64,000 nucleotides of DNA from Candidatus Phyllobacterium onerii (GTDB lineage: Bacteria; Pseudomonadota; Alphaproteobacteria; Rhizobiales; Rhizobiaceae): positions 230,156-294,155 of the forward strand of contig NZ_JAQMHX010000008.1 in NCBI RefSeq assembly GCF_028331445.1. Reading direction: 5' to 3'. The position numbers and the translations under genes were made by a program. The notes under the pieces were generated by a model. That model searched no databases, was not told where the DNA came from, and saw only the letters and a list, made by a program, of their open reading frames with translations. How positions within the stretch are numbered: position 1 is the stretch's first letter; the number at the start of each line of letters is the position of its first letter. Positions 1 through 8,692 of this stretch are shown here, piece after piece.

Positions 1-59
1 GATTGAGCCAGCCCGATGCCGAGAACTGCTGCCAGTGCGAGCGTTTTATATGTTGTCAT
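1..59 (-). CDS. Secreted protein of the PQQ cluster, N-terminus only
   Basis: Only the first 19 codons are present; the gene runs off the left edge. Translation begins MTTYKTLALAAVLGIGLAQ, a short basic start followed by a hydrophobic run, as in a Sec signal peptide. A good ribosome site (GGGAGG, read on the minus strand) lies just upstream of the ATG at 59-57. It is the next gene downstream of a PQQ-associated beta-propeller gene with about 31 bases between them, so it is probably a periplasmic cytochrome c or another quinoprotein accessory protein. That identity is inference from context only. Confidence 0.6.
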   Translation of the reverse strand, partial: MTTYKTLALAAVLGIGLAQ

Positions 60-90
60 GTAGTTCCTCCCTTTGGTCTTCAGAATTGCG

Positions 91-1068
91 TCAGTTCGGC
101 GATATCGCGACGCCCCAGGGCAGTTGCCCCACGGTGACGGATTTGATCGGCTCATCAGTTTCCGTGTCGATGAACGTGATGTCATTCGACAACCCGTTCG
201 TGCTGATAATCTGCTTGCCGTCCGGCATAAATGCGAGCTGCCAGACCCGCTGACCGACCAGAATGTATTTTTCGACTTCGTAGGTTTCGGCGTTGACTAC
301 GGCGACGCGGTTCGCAGGCCCGAGCGCCACATAGGCCTTCTTGCCATCGGCGGTGATGCGGACGCCCACAGGCTGGATCTGTTCGGAGCGCAATCCCTGG
401 ATTTCGAAGGTGATCTTATGGGTCACTGCGCGGGTCTTGTTGTCGATGACCGATACCGTGCCGCCGATTTCCGCGGAAACCCAGACCTCGGAACCATCGG
501 GTTTGAATTGGGCAAAGCGCGGGCGCGAATCCACGAGTACATTGTCGGTGATTTCATGGGTCGACGTGTCGATGAAATGCGCCATGCTCGTGGTTTCGGA
601 GGTGTTGACGATTGTCTTGCCGTCCGGGCTCACGCCCATGCCTTCCGGCTCGACGCCCACCGGAATTTCCGCCACGACACCCTTCGTATTGACGTCGATC
701 ACCGTGACTAGATTGTCGTCCTCATTGGCGACATAGAGCGTCTGCCCATCGGGCGACAGCACGAAAAGCTCGGGGTCGGGACCCGACGGCAGCGATCCGA
801 CGACTTCATTCGTGGCGGTATCGATCATTTCGACCGTGTCGTCATCGCTGGCGCAGACATAGATGATCTTGCCGTCAGGCGAGATGGTGATGCCGCGCGG
901 CCGTTGCCCGACATTGATCGTCTTGACCACCTCCATGGTCTTCGAATCGACCACGGTCACCGTGTTGTCTTTCTCATTCGAGACATAGACCAGATTGGCC
1001 CAGGCGGGCTGTGCAAGAAATGGCAGCGCTACGGTCGTAGCGAGCAGGCACATGTGTCGTCGTCGCAT
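91..1068 (-). CDS. PQQ-catabolism-associated YVTN beta-propeller protein
   Basis: The 325-aa product has a signal peptide (about residues 1-24, ending PAWA) followed by seven or so repeats of about 42 residues carrying the YVTN/YVSN-type strand signature (for example LVYVSNEKDNTVTVVD, and repeated SPDGKxIYV motifs). This is the secreted beta-propeller family regularly found beside PQQ-dependent alcohol dehydrogenases. Its exact role is not established; a periplasmic binding or scaffolding role in quinoprotein alcohol oxidation is inferred. Start chosen at the ATG with GGGAGG seven bases upstream. It lies downstream of the ABC-type binding protein gene on the same strand, with 24 bases between, so the two are probably cotranscribed. 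Confidence 0.85.
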   Translation of the reverse strand: MRRRHMCLLATTVALPFLAQPAWANLVYVSNEKDNTVTVVDSKTMEVVKTINVGQRPRGITISPDGKIIYVCASDDDTVEMIDTATNEVVGSLPSGPDPELFVLSPDGQTLYVANEDDNLVTVIDVNTKGVVAEIPVGVEPEGMGVSPDGKTIVNTSETTSMAHFIDTSTHEITDNVLVDSRPRFAQFKPDGSEVWVSAEIGGTVSVIDNKTRAVTHKITFEIQGLRSEQIQPVGVRITADGKKAYVALGPANRVAVVNAETYEVEKYILVGQRVWQLAFMPDGKQIISTNGLSNDITFIDTETDEPIKSVTVGQLPWGVAISPN

Positions 1069-1092
1069 CTTTGTCCTCCCATGACATTGTTC

Positions 1093-2352
1093 TTAATTAA
1101 GCTTGCACTTGGTCTCCGGCCTGTCCACGCCCAGCGTATCGAGCTCCGAGAACTGATGCAGGAAACCTTCCTGCGGCGAGGTGGAAACGACGCCGTGGCC
1201 ATCGCCGATCAGGATCGGCTGGCGCAACTGCCAGTTCCAGTTGCGGAAACTGAGTTTTTGTCCCTTGAAGGCCGCTATGGAAAAGTCATCCGCCTTGATG
1301 AAAGTCTCGACCTGTTTGGGGTCGTTTCCCTTTGACCGCGTAATTGCCTCTCCCAATATTCGTACTGCCGTCCACGATTGCATGTCCTTCGACAGCATCC
1401 GCCGTCCCGTCGCCTTGTCGAAACGGTTCTGAATCTGTGATCCGCCCCATTGTTCGCTGGCGGGGTGCCAGCTTGAGGGAACCAGTCCGGCCGTTCCCGC
1501 TACGGGCCGCGGCGTCCAGGTCCGGTAAGGGACGTAGCTGCCGAAAACCTCGCTCTCGTCGGCGACGATGACCACATCGTGTTCCGGCAGGTTCTGGGTG
1601 AATACCGGCATCTGCTTTTGCACCTGGATGACGCCGGTATCGGTCCTGCGCGCGGTGCCCTTGTCCTCGTAAAGCCGCTCTTCGACGATCGTTGCGCCGA
1701 ACCGCGTGGCGGCACGGCGGATCGCATCGGCGTAGAGCTTGTCGCGGTCGTGCGAGCCATAGAGCAGCACCCATTTGCGCCATTGTTTCCAGACGAGGTA
1801 TTGCGCCAGTCCATCGGCGAGCATGCTTCGCGTCGGCGCTGTGTGGAAAACGTTGGAGCGGCATTCCTCCTCGCGCAGACTGTCATCCGTGGCGCCGACA
1901 TTGAACAGGAGGACGCCGCTATCCTTGGCAAGATCGGCAATCGACAGTAATTGCTTGGCGGAAATGTCGGTCAGGATGAACTTGTCGCCACGGGCCAGCA
2001 TTTCCTTGAATACGGGCACCACGTCGGCGTCGAATTTCGTCTCGGTCACGTCCAGCGCAAAACTCTGGCCCAGAAACTTGCCGGTCGTATTGTTGTCGTT
2101 GATGGCGACATTGGCGCCGGCCACGCCTTCGTCGCGGGGCGGTATATCGAGTACGGATAGTGCCAGTTGCGGTTCATAGGCGCGAAGATAGCCAATGCGC
2201 GTTTCAACCACTGGTTTTGCAGGTTTATTCGTCGCAGCCTGCTGCGCCGATGCTCCGGACACGTTGACGAAGAGCAAAAAAAAGCCGAATAAAACTGAGA
2301 GAGTGTTTGGCACCGTACTCTTCATGATCATACCATTCAGACTAGCCGCCAT
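1093..2352 (-). CDS. PQQ-dependent alcohol dehydrogenase system, ABC-type periplasmic binding protein
   Basis: The 419-aa product has a hydrophobic signal segment (residues about 15-36, ending SGASAQQ) and a periplasmic-binding-protein fold of the branched-chain amino-acid/urea type. Motifs such as the IGYLRAYEP start, FNVGATDDSLR and the AWTAVRILGEA helix fit the orphan binding protein that accompanies PQQ alcohol dehydrogenase operons. No permease or ATPase is beside it here. The first ATG has no clear ribosome site; the ATGs at 2331 and 2325 are equally good candidates and would put the signal peptide closer to the N-terminus. Transcribed away from the H4MPT cluster, with about 135 bases between the divergent start codons. 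Confidence 0.8.
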   Translation of the reverse strand: MAASLNGMIMKSTVPNTLSVLFGFFLLFVNVSGASAQQAATNKPAKPVVETRIGYLRAYEPQLALSVLDIPPRDEGVAGANVAINDNNTTGKFLGQSFALDVTETKFDADVVPVFKEMLARGDKFILTDISAKQLLSIADLAKDSGVLLFNVGATDDSLREEECRSNVFHTAPTRSMLADGLAQYLVWKQWRKWVLLYGSHDRDKLYADAIRRAATRFGATIVEERLYEDKGTARRTDTGVIQVQKQMPVFTQNLPEHDVVIVADESEVFGSYVPYRTWTPRPVAGTAGLVPSSWHPASEQWGGSQIQNRFDKATGRRMLSKDMQSWTAVRILGEAITRSKGNDPKQVETFIKADDFSIAAFKGQKLSFRNWNWQLRQPILIGDGHGVVSTSPQEGFLHQFSELDTLGVDRPETKCKLN

Positions 2353-2486
2353 TCACGTGATGGCGGTCGCTTAAGAACAGAGGTGCCCATAGTGTTTTTA
2401 AACAACCCCGCCATAATCTCAACCCTCGGTGTCAACTTTTCTTTGGCACCAGGCAAGATTTCCAATCTGTTTCGGGGGCTGTGCTG

Positions 2487-3659
2487 ATGACACAAATGCT
2501 GGCGAGCGTTCAAGATGTTCTCGAGGCGGAAATCGTCTTCCAGAATGGTGCCGATATCATCGATCTGAAGGATCCGGCCAATGGCGCGCTGGGCGCGGTT
2601 GCACTGCCCAAGCTTTTGGAAGTTATCGATTTTATTGCAGGAAGGCGGCCCGTCAGTGCAGCTTGCGGCGATCTTCCCATGCAACCTCAAGTCATTCGCA
2701 AAAAGGTTGAAGAGTTCGCTGCAACCGCCGTGGACTATATCAAGATCGGGCTCTTTACGTCAGGCAATTTAGCCGGCTGTCTGGAAGCGCTGAAGCCGCT
2801 TGCGTCACACAAAAAATTGATCGCGGTGCTCTTTGCCGACTACCGCGATACGTACAGCGAAAATCTGTTTGCAGAGCTCTCTTCCTCCGGTTTTCACGGC
2901 GTGATGATTGACACGGCCGACAAGTCGAAAGGGCGGTTGCTCGACCACATGACACCTGACCAGATCGGCAAATTCATCAAGGATGGCCAGTCGCACGAAT
3001 TGAAGGTTGGCGTTGCCGGATCGCTCGAAGCGCCGGATATCCCGCGTCTGTTGGCCTATGCCCCCGATTTTCTCGGTTTCCGCGGTGCGCTGTGTTCAAG
3101 TCTCGATCGCACGGCGCCGATCGATGCGCAGGCAACAGCGAAGATTCGCGGCCTGATCCCGGAGGCTCTTGAGGCAAGCGCGCCTCCTGGCGTCGACTAC
3201 AAGTTGCTCGCCGCGCGCGGCTACTTCCCGGATCCTGCCGAGGCCGGGCTTGGAACCGACAAGATATTCGTCCGTGATTTTGTCCTGCCAGTCCATATCG
3301 GCGCCTATAGTTTCGAGCATGGCAAGGCCCAGAAGGTGCGTTTCGATGTGTCGGCCGATGTTCTGCGGGTGACGCGCAACCCGGAAGACATGCGCCACGT
3401 CGTTTCCTACGATCTCATCATGGATGGCATTCGTGCCATCGTCGCGCGCGGCCATATCGAGCTTGCCGAAACGCTGGCCGAGCAGGTCGCGGCTTTCGTT
3501 CTGGAAAATCCGCGGGTGATCCGCGTTGTCGTGCGGGCTGAAAAGCTGGAGCTTGGACCCGGCGGTGTCGGCGTCGAGATAGAACGGAAAAACGATGTGA
3601 AGAATTCATCGGTCAAGCCTAGGCCGATCCATGCTCAAGGAGGCCGGAAATCCTCATGA
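2487..3659 (+). CDS. mfnB: (5-formylfuran-3-yl)methyl phosphate synthase fused to a dihydroneopterin aldolase-like domain
   Basis: Residues about 1-230 are an MfnB-type (DUF556) TIM barrel that makes the furan precursor of methanofuran from two glyceraldehyde-3-phosphate molecules; the motifs LASVQDVLEAEI, GADIIDLKDPANGALGA and DYIKIGLF are visible. Residues about 262-375 read as a FolB/dihydroneopterin aldolase domain (IFVRDFVLPVHIGAYSFEHG, then VSYDLIMDGIRAIV and IELAETLAEQVA). The protein thus joins a methanofuran step to a pterin step, matching a cluster that needs both cofactors. I use the ATG at 2487 behind a G-rich stretch; a GTG at 2481 is possible. The stop overlaps the next start as ATGA, so the operon is tightly coupled. 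Whether the FolB domain is catalytic cannot be told by eye. Confidence 0.85.
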   Translation: MTQMLASVQDVLEAEIVFQNGADIIDLKDPANGALGAVALPKLLEVIDFIAGRRPVSAACGDLPMQPQVIRKKVEEFAATAVDYIKIGLFTSGNLAGCLEALKPLASHKKLIAVLFADYRDTYSENLFAELSSSGFHGVMIDTADKSKGRLLDHMTPDQIGKFIKDGQSHELKVGVAGSLEAPDIPRLLAYAPDFLGFRGALCSSLDRTAPIDAQATAKIRGLIPEALEASAPPGVDYKLLAARGYFPDPAEAGLGTDKIFVRDFVLPVHIGAYSFEHGKAQKVRFDVSADVLRVTRNPEDMRHVVSYDLIMDGIRAIVARGHIELAETLAEQVAAFVLENPRVIRVVVRAEKLELGPGGVGVEIERKNDVKNSSVKPRPIHAQGGRKSS

Positions 3660-4291
3660 AGCCGCTCGTCGTCAAGCTTGGAGGCAGCACGGCAGGCCAT
3701 GCGGAAATGCAGCGCTGGATCGACCTTCTGGCGAGCGCAACCTTTCCGCTGATCATCGTGCCGGGCGGCGGTCCTTTCGCCGATCAGGTGCGGACTTCGC
3801 AAAAGCGTCTCGGTTATTCCGACGTCGCGGCGCATGCGATGGCCATCCTTGCCATGGACCAGTTCGGCATCGCCATTGCCGAGAGGCATCCGCAATTGCG
3901 GGTGGCGCGGTCAATATCGCAGATCGGCGAGGTGCTGGACGCCAGCGCAACGCCGGTCTGGCTTCCATCATCGATGACCTTGGATGCGGCGGATATACCG
4001 CCATCGTGGCAGATTACGTCGGATAGTTTAAGCGCCTGGTTGGCCCGGCAATTGCACGCTGATACTTTGCTGCTGGTGAAGCAGACCCACGAATATGCCG
4101 ATTACGCAAGTGTGCAGGAACTTGCCGCCGCCGGCATCGTCGACAGCATGCTGCCGGACATGCTGGGCGAGGGCGCGAACCTTCATGTCGCCGGTCCCGC
4201 GATGCTGGATACGCTCGATACGCCCTTGGCATCCATCCCCGGAAGCAGGGTCATGCGGCACAGACACACCGAAGCCATGGATGCGCAATGA
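3656..4291 (+). CDS. Amino-acid-kinase-family protein, MfnE-like furan-phosphate kinase
   Basis: The 211-aa product starts KPLVVKLGGSTAG, the phosphate-binding start of the aspartate/glutamate/uridylate kinase fold, followed by the second glycine loop IIVPGGGPFADQVR at about 40. In the archaeal methanofuran pathway this fold (MfnE) phosphorylates aminomethylfuran phosphate to the diphosphate. The placement directly after MfnB supports the same job here, but substrate assignment is inference. It overlaps MfnB by 4 bases (ATGA) with AAGGAGG upstream, and overlaps the next gene in the same way. Confidence 0.78.
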   Translation: MKPLVVKLGGSTAGHAEMQRWIDLLASATFPLIIVPGGGPFADQVRTSQKRLGYSDVAAHAMAILAMDQFGIAIAERHPQLRVARSISQIGEVLDASATPVWLPSSMTLDAADIPPSWQITSDSLSAWLARQLHADTLLLVKQTHEYADYASVQELAAAGIVDSMLPDMLGEGANLHVAGPAMLDTLDTPLASIPGSRVMRHRHTEAMDAQ

Positions 4292-4839
4292 CGAGAATGC
4301 ATACGCCGCGCTGGGCCTGGGCATTGACCGGTTCGGGCCATTTCTTTGTGGAGAGTTTCGAGCTGATCCGCACGCTCGAGCACTGCGATGTTTTCGTCTC
4401 GAAGGCTGCGAACGAAGTGCTGCGCATGTACAAGCTCAAGCTCGACTTCCCCGAAACGACGCGGGTGCTGCACGACAAGACGGCGAGTTCAGTGCCCATT
4501 GGCGGGTTTTACACCGGCGTCTACCACACGGCCGTGATCGCGCCGGCCACGTCGAACACAGTGGCAAAATGCGTCGCCGGTATTTCAGATTCGCTGCCCA
4601 CCAATGTCTATGCGCAGGCGGGGAAATGCCTTGTGCCGTCCATCGTTTTTGCCTGCGACACGGCGCCCGAACTTGAAACCATGGCGCCGAGCGGTATGGT
4701 CAAGGTCTATCCGCGCCCGATCGATCTGGAAAACACTGCAAAGCTCAAGACCTATGAACGAACCAAGGTCGTCGAGTCACTGGCCGAACTCATAGAAACG
4801 ATCACCGCCCGCCAGAAGGGGATCTCCGGCGATGGCTGA
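4288..4839 (+). CDS. Archaeoflavoprotein/DmrB-like flavoprotein
   Basis: A 183-aa flavoprotein of the HFCD/archaeoflavoprotein type. It opens with WALTGSGHFFVESFELIRTL, the FMN-binding start of the family, and later has IAPATSNTVAKCVAGISDSLPTN, the typical second FMN-contact stretch. Homologues act as dihydromethanopterin reductase (DmrB) and are found in bacterial H4MPT clusters, where they would reduce dihydromethanopterin to H4MPT. Reductase function is inferred from context. It overlaps both neighbours (ATGA with the kinase, eight bases with the next gene). Confidence 0.78.
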   Translation: MTRMHTPRWAWALTGSGHFFVESFELIRTLEHCDVFVSKAANEVLRMYKLKLDFPETTRVLHDKTASSVPIGGFYTGVYHTAVIAPATSNTVAKCVAGISDSLPTNVYAQAGKCLVPSIVFACDTAPELETMAPSGMVKVYPRPIDLENTAKLKTYERTKVVESLAELIETITARQKGISGDG

Positions 4840-6232
4840 GCATCTGCTCTTCTTGACCGGGCACCTTGCCCGCGCGCGGCTGGAACGGATCCTCGCCGAT
4901 CTCGGTAAGACGGCGTTTACCTACGAGATTGTCGATATCGGTGTGAAGGTCGCGGCGCTGATGACCGAGGAGATCATTGCGCGGCGCCTGAAGTCGCCTG
5001 TTTTAGCGGACCGTGTCATCCTGCCCGGCCGCTATCGCGGTGATCTCGACAGTTTGAGCCAGCGTTTCGGCATTCCGTTCGTCCGAGGCCCCGATGAAGT
5101 CGCCGATCTCCCTGTCTTTCTCGGGCGCGTCGGCAAGCCCATCGATCTTTCGAAGCATGACATGCGAATCTTTGCCGAAATCGTCGATGCTTCGGCACTG
5201 TCGCTCGAGGCGCTCATGCAGCGCGCAACGCATCTTGCCGCTGCCGGTGCCGATGTCATCGATCTCGGCTGCCTGCCGGAAACCCCGTTTCCTCATCTGG
5301 CCGATGCCGTTCGCGCCCTGAAGGGTCAGGGGCTCAAAGTCAGTGTCGACTCGGCCAATCTCGAAGAGCTCGAAACCGGTGCTGCGGCCGGTGTGGACTA
5401 TCTCCTGAGCCTTACCGAACATACCATCGGTCTCGCGATCAAACATGGCGTCACCCCTGTTCTCATTCCTTCTAACCCGGGCGATCTGGATTCGCTTGGC
5501 CGTGCGATCGATGCAGCCCAGGCGGCGAACATCGCCTTCATCGCCGATCCGGTGCTCGACCCGATCCATTTCGGCTTTTCCATATCGCTCGGGCGTTTTC
5601 TTGAAGCGCGTCGCCGCTGGCCGGATATCCCGATGATGATGGGCACCGGCAATCTGACCGAACTCACCGATGCCGACAGTTCCGGTGTCACCGCCCTGCT
5701 GGCGGGCATCTGCTCCGAGCTGTCGATAGGCAACGTGCTTGTCGTCAATGTCAGCCCACATACGATCCGCACGGTCGAGGAGCACGATAGCGCACGCCGC
5801 ACCATGTTTGCGGCCAGAGAGGATCATGCCCTGCCGCGCGGCTACGATGCCGGTCTGCTGCAGGTGCACGACCGCAAGCCCTACCCGAACAGCGTCGAGG
5901 ATATTGCCGCGCTTGCCGCTGACGTCCGCGATGCCAATTTCCGTATCATGACCGCCCCGGATGGTGTGCACATCTTCAACGGTCAGGGCCACAGGATCGC
6001 GCAGGACGCATTTGAACTTTTTCCAGGTCTCGGCGTTGAGAATGACGGCGCCCATGCCTTCTATCTCGGCGCCGAGTTGACCAAGGCGGAAATTGCCTGG
6101 AAGCTGGGCAAACGCTACACGCAGGATGAACCGCTGCCCTGGGGCGCGGCTGTTCCTGACAAGCAACAGGACCGATTGCGGTTGGCGGAGGCAGGGCATA
6201 CTTTGAAAGCGAAAAAGGATAGGACGCCGTGA
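4832..6232 (+). CDS. Dihydropteroate synthase-like protein of H4MPT biosynthesis
   Basis: The 466-aa product has an N-terminal region of about 140 residues specific to this family (LLFLTGHLARARLERIL), then a pterin-binding barrel from about 140-390 (AADVIDLGCLPETPF, KVSVDSANLEEL, FIADPVLDPIHFGFSISLGRFLE). It belongs to the archaeal-type DHPS-related family, thought to join the pterin and the ribofuranosyl-aniline moiety in methanopterin synthesis. The partner enzyme, beta-RFAP synthase, is present at 14981-15946. Starts inside the previous gene and its stop overlaps the following GTG start. Confidence 0.82.
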   Translation: MAEHLLFLTGHLARARLERILADLGKTAFTYEIVDIGVKVAALMTEEIIARRLKSPVLADRVILPGRYRGDLDSLSQRFGIPFVRGPDEVADLPVFLGRVGKPIDLSKHDMRIFAEIVDASALSLEALMQRATHLAAAGADVIDLGCLPETPFPHLADAVRALKGQGLKVSVDSANLEELETGAAAGVDYLLSLTEHTIGLAIKHGVTPVLIPSNPGDLDSLGRAIDAAQAANIAFIADPVLDPIHFGFSISLGRFLEARRRWPDIPMMMGTGNLTELTDADSSGVTALLAGICSELSIGNVLVVNVSPHTIRTVEEHDSARRTMFAAREDHALPRGYDAGLLQVHDRKPYPNSVEDIAALAADVRDANFRIMTAPDGVHIFNGQGHRIAQDAFELFPGLGVENDGAHAFYLGAELTKAEIAWKLGKRYTQDEPLPWGAAVPDKQQDRLRLAEAGHTLKAKKDRTP

Positions 6233-6834
6233 CCTACATCAGGGAAACCATCGTCACTACAGTCGATGATAAAGGCGTTGCCCACATTGCGCCGCTCGGT
6301 ATCATCCAGCACGAGGATGGCTGGGTGATCGCGCCTTTCCGCCCGTCGAAAACGCTTGAAAATCTTGCCGCCATTCCGTTCGCGATCGCCAATTATACCG
6401 ATGACATGCTGATCTTCGCCGGCTGTCTGACCGGCCGCAAGGATTGGCCGACCGTTGCGGTCAAAAACTGCCCGGTGCCACGATTGGAAGCAGCGCTCAG
6501 CCATTCGGTGCTCAAGGTCGTCTCCGTCGATGAGGACGCCATGCGCCCGCGCCATTTTTGCAAGGTGGTTTCCGAAGCCACGCACGCGCCGTTTACCGGG
6601 CTCAACCGTGCCAAGGCTGCCGTGCTTGAACTTGCAATCCTCGTCAGCCGCCTTTCAATGCTGCCGCCAGAAAAGATCGAGGCGGAGATCGCCTATTTCG
6701 CAATCGCTATCGAGAAGACCGCCGGACCCGATGAACATCAGGCCTGGTCCTGGTTGATGGAAAAGGTCAAGGATCATCGCGACGCTGCCGACGCGAAAGG
6801 CAAGGAAGCCGTGCATCATCATGGCAGGCTCTAA
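6229..6834 (+). CDS. DUF447 family protein of the H4MPT/methanofuran cluster
   Basis: A 201-aa DUF447 protein, with a split-barrel flavin-reductase-like N-terminal half (GVAHIAPLGIIQHEDGWVIAPF, TLENLAAIPFAIANYTDD). The family is shared by methanogens and H4MPT-using bacteria; its reaction is not known to me. It starts at a GTG that overlaps the previous stop as GTGA. The C-terminus is rich in charged residues and His (HHHGRL). Its stop TAA at 6832-6834 shares bases with the stop of the convergent toxin gene, so the insertion of the toxin-antitoxin pair abuts the end of this operon exactly. Confidence 0.8.
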   Translation: MTYIRETIVTTVDDKGVAHIAPLGIIQHEDGWVIAPFRPSKTLENLAAIPFAIANYTDDMLIFAGCLTGRKDWPTVAVKNCPVPRLEAALSHSVLKVVSVDEDAMRPRHFCKVVSEATHAPFTGLNRAKAAVLELAILVSRLSMLPPEKIEAEIAYFAIAIEKTAGPDEHQAWSWLMEKVKDHRDAADAKGKEAVHHHGRL

Positions 6835-7274
6835 GCGGGCAATGTACTGAACGGATTCTGATACTTGACGCCAAGCGGTCTAAAGTCTCGTTCGTTGATC
6901 GTGAGCACGGTCAGATCATTTTTCTGTCCGGTTGCCGCAATCGCAATATCCTCAAAGCCCGGGCTGACACCTGCCGCCCGCGCTATTGTCATCAGATGCC
7001 CGGTGATTCTTGCGGTATCGAGGTCCAGCGGCAGAATACGGTTCCCGTAATAATGACGGATTTCCCCCCACCACTCCTCAAGGTAGTGCGATTTTCGTGT
7101 GGCGCCTTTGCGGGCGGCATTGGCTATTCCATCTTCGATTTCCGCGGCCGTGATGACTGATAGCCACAAATCCTCCGAACGGCTAACGATCCACTCGACG
7201 ACTTTCTCGTCAGCTTTGGTCCTGCGCGCTGCCGGTGCAAGTAAGCTGACAACGTTCGTGTCGAGGAGATACAC
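6831..7274 (-). CDS. PIN-domain toxin, VapC/FitB family
   Basis: The 147-aa product starts MYLLDTNVVSLL, the PIN-domain beta strand with the first catalytic Asp, then has SVITAAEIEDGI with the conserved Glu and GFEDIAIAATGQ with the third acidic site, ending NERDFRPLGV. These are the acidic residues of a Mg-dependent ribonuclease; FitB-type toxins cleave RNA. Length fits the family. It lies 2 bases downstream of its antitoxin gene. It is on the opposite strand to, and inside, the C1 cofactor cluster, so it is an insertion there. Confidence 0.92.
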   Translation of the reverse strand: MYLLDTNVVSLLAPAARRTKADEKVVEWIVSRSEDLWLSVITAAEIEDGIANAARKGATRKSHYLEEWWGEIRHYYGNRILPLDLDTARITGHLMTIARAAGVSPGFEDIAIAATGQKNDLTVLTINERDFRPLGVKYQNPFSTLPA

Positions 7275-7276
7275 GA

Positions 7277-7522
7277 TCAGAAAGCAGAGCGGTGCAAAGC
7301 CTTCGCAGGCTTACGTTCGGGTAGGTCGCCCTTTTCCAAGGGTGAATTGGTAAGCAGCCAGCCAAGGGAAGGGACTCGGCTCAACCGTTCGTATTCGCTA
7401 TAGCTGATGATCACAGCCTCCCGCTTGCCGTGACGTGTAATGACGGCGGTTTCCCCGGCAACTGCATCGTCGATGACATGTGAAAACGTTGCCTTGGCAT
7501 CCTTCAACTGAATCTCTTTCAT
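7277..7522 (-). CDS. Phd/YefM-type antitoxin
   Basis: An 81-aa antitoxin. MKEIQLKDAKATFSHVIDDA is the Phd/YefM DNA-binding start; GKREAVIISYSEYERL is the conserved second strand, followed by a C-terminal tail (residues about 55-81) that would wrap the toxin. The ATG at 7522 is chosen because GGAG stands 9 bases upstream and the family starts there; longer in-frame starts upstream would run through the operator. A perfect inverted repeat just upstream (7537-7557) is the likely autoregulatory site. Confidence 0.9.
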   Translation of the reverse strand: MKEIQLKDAKATFSHVIDDAVAGETAVITRHGKREAVIISYSEYERLSRVPSLGWLLTNSPLEKGDLPERKPAKALHRSAF

Positions 7523-7536
7523 CAGGATATGCTCCA

Positions 7537-7557
7537 ATATGACCTTAGTGGTCATAT
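7537..7557. promoter_or_regulatory. Palindromic operator of the toxin-antitoxin pair
   Basis: Two perfect 8-base arms, ATATGACC and GGTCATAT, separated by 5 bases, 14 bases upstream of the antitoxin ATG. Phd/YefM antitoxins bind palindromes that overlap their own promoter, so this is the expected autorepression site. Binding is inference. Confidence 0.7.
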
Positions 7558-7585
7558 ATAGAGGAAAAATGCGCCGTGACAAGGG

Positions 7586-8665
7586 TCACGCAGGCCTAGG
7601 TGCTAGTTGGTGATCTAGGTGCAATGACCCAAGCAATGCGACGGCCGCTGCAGGCGCTGCCTTGCTGGCGTCGTCGCGAGCCTCTTCGGTGGCAGGAATC
7701 AACGACCCGAAATCGAGGTAAGGGCGATCCATGCGTTTCGCCAATTGCCTGATTTGTGGCCGTCCGATACCCGCTCCTATGACCGGCGCAGCGTGATCCA
7801 GCTTGCGTGCCACCCGGAACGCGCCGTCATGGATCATGCGCAGCTGATGTTCGCTGAACCAGCGCGCAATATCGAGCCATTCGTGCTCTTCAAGGTCGCC
7901 GCTGTCGCGCCCGACCATACGCGCTATGCGTTGAATGGAACCCGCGACGGTCTTTGACAGCCGGTCCGCCGAAGGATATTTGTCATCCGACTCGTCCAGC
8001 GTGCCGAGAATGCGGCCGAGATCGGCGGTGTTGGCGAAATATTCATTCATGAGCGACGTCATGTGCCCACGCACCGGAACCAGTGCGGCGATACCGATCA
8101 GCGCGGAACGGGCAAACCCCGTATAAACCAGCTCGCCGGTCAAAAGCCGCTCGGCATCGGAATATCCGTCATTGACCAGCTTGCCATTCCTGAACGCGAG
8201 AATGTCGGTGGTCGTCGAACCCATGTCGACAAACAAACCCGTGCCTGTCAGCTTCGCACTCAGGCTTGCGGTGGCGTGCCAGTTGGCGGAAGCGATATCG
8301 CTGCCAAGGCTGCGAGCCGCCCGCACATCGCAGAACCCCGCTCGACCCGCATAGATCAGTGTGTTCTCAACGCCGAATTCTTCCTCGATAAAGCCCAGCA
8401 AGCCGGCAATTCCCGCATCGCGCGAGGCGAATGTATCGGACAACTCGCCGGTCATCGTGAAGACATTGATATTGCCTTCGCCCCGCAGTGGAGCGATCTC
8501 CCGCAATGCCTCACGCGTCTGCTCCAGCCCAAGCCAAAGCGATGTCTTGAAGATTCTCGCTGAAATGATTTCGCCATCCCGGCACTGGGCCATCTTGAGA
8601 TGAGCGCCGCCGATATCCCAGCCGGTAATCAGGGGCTTTCCTTCGTTGGCAAATCGGGATTTCAT
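7586..8665 (-). CDS. Hydantoinase/oxoprolinase-family protein, MfnF-like
   Basis: A roughly 359-aa protein of the H4MPT-linked hydantoinase/oxoprolinase group. It has the ASKHA-type ATP fold: ITGWDIGGAHLKMAQ at the start (phosphate 1 loop), GTGLFVDMGSTTTDIL near 150 (phosphate 2), and VIGAGIGRPQIRQLA near 310. Archaeal MfnF, of this family, couples aminomethylfuran diphosphate to the tyramine moiety in methanofuran synthesis, so a parallel role is likely. The ATG at 8665 is favoured, with AAGGA upstream; ATGs further upstream would overlap the divergent neighbour. Confidence 0.78.
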   Translation of the reverse strand: MKSRFANEGKPLITGWDIGGAHLKMAQCRDGEIISARIFKTSLWLGLEQTREALREIAPLRGEGNINVFTMTGELSDTFASRDAGIAGLLGFIEEEFGVENTLIYAGRAGFCDVRAARSLGSDIASANWHATASLSAKLTGTGLFVDMGSTTTDILAFRNGKLVNDGYSDAERLLTGELVYTGFARSALIGIAALVPVRGHMTSLMNEYFANTADLGRILGTLDESDDKYPSADRLSKTVAGSIQRIARMVGRDSGDLEEHEWLDIARWFSEHQLRMIHDGAFRVARKLDHAAPVIGAGIGRPQIRQLAKRMDRPYLDFGSLIPATEEARDDASKAAPAAAVALLGSLHLDHQLAPRPA

Positions 8666-8692
8666 GGGCGCATCATTCCTTGGATCATACCC

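Noticed and set aside
5003..6199. A 398-codon open frame on the minus strand opposite the DHPS-like gene
   Set aside because: It is the antisense shadow of a clear family gene in GC-rich DNA and has no ribosome site or recognisable domain.
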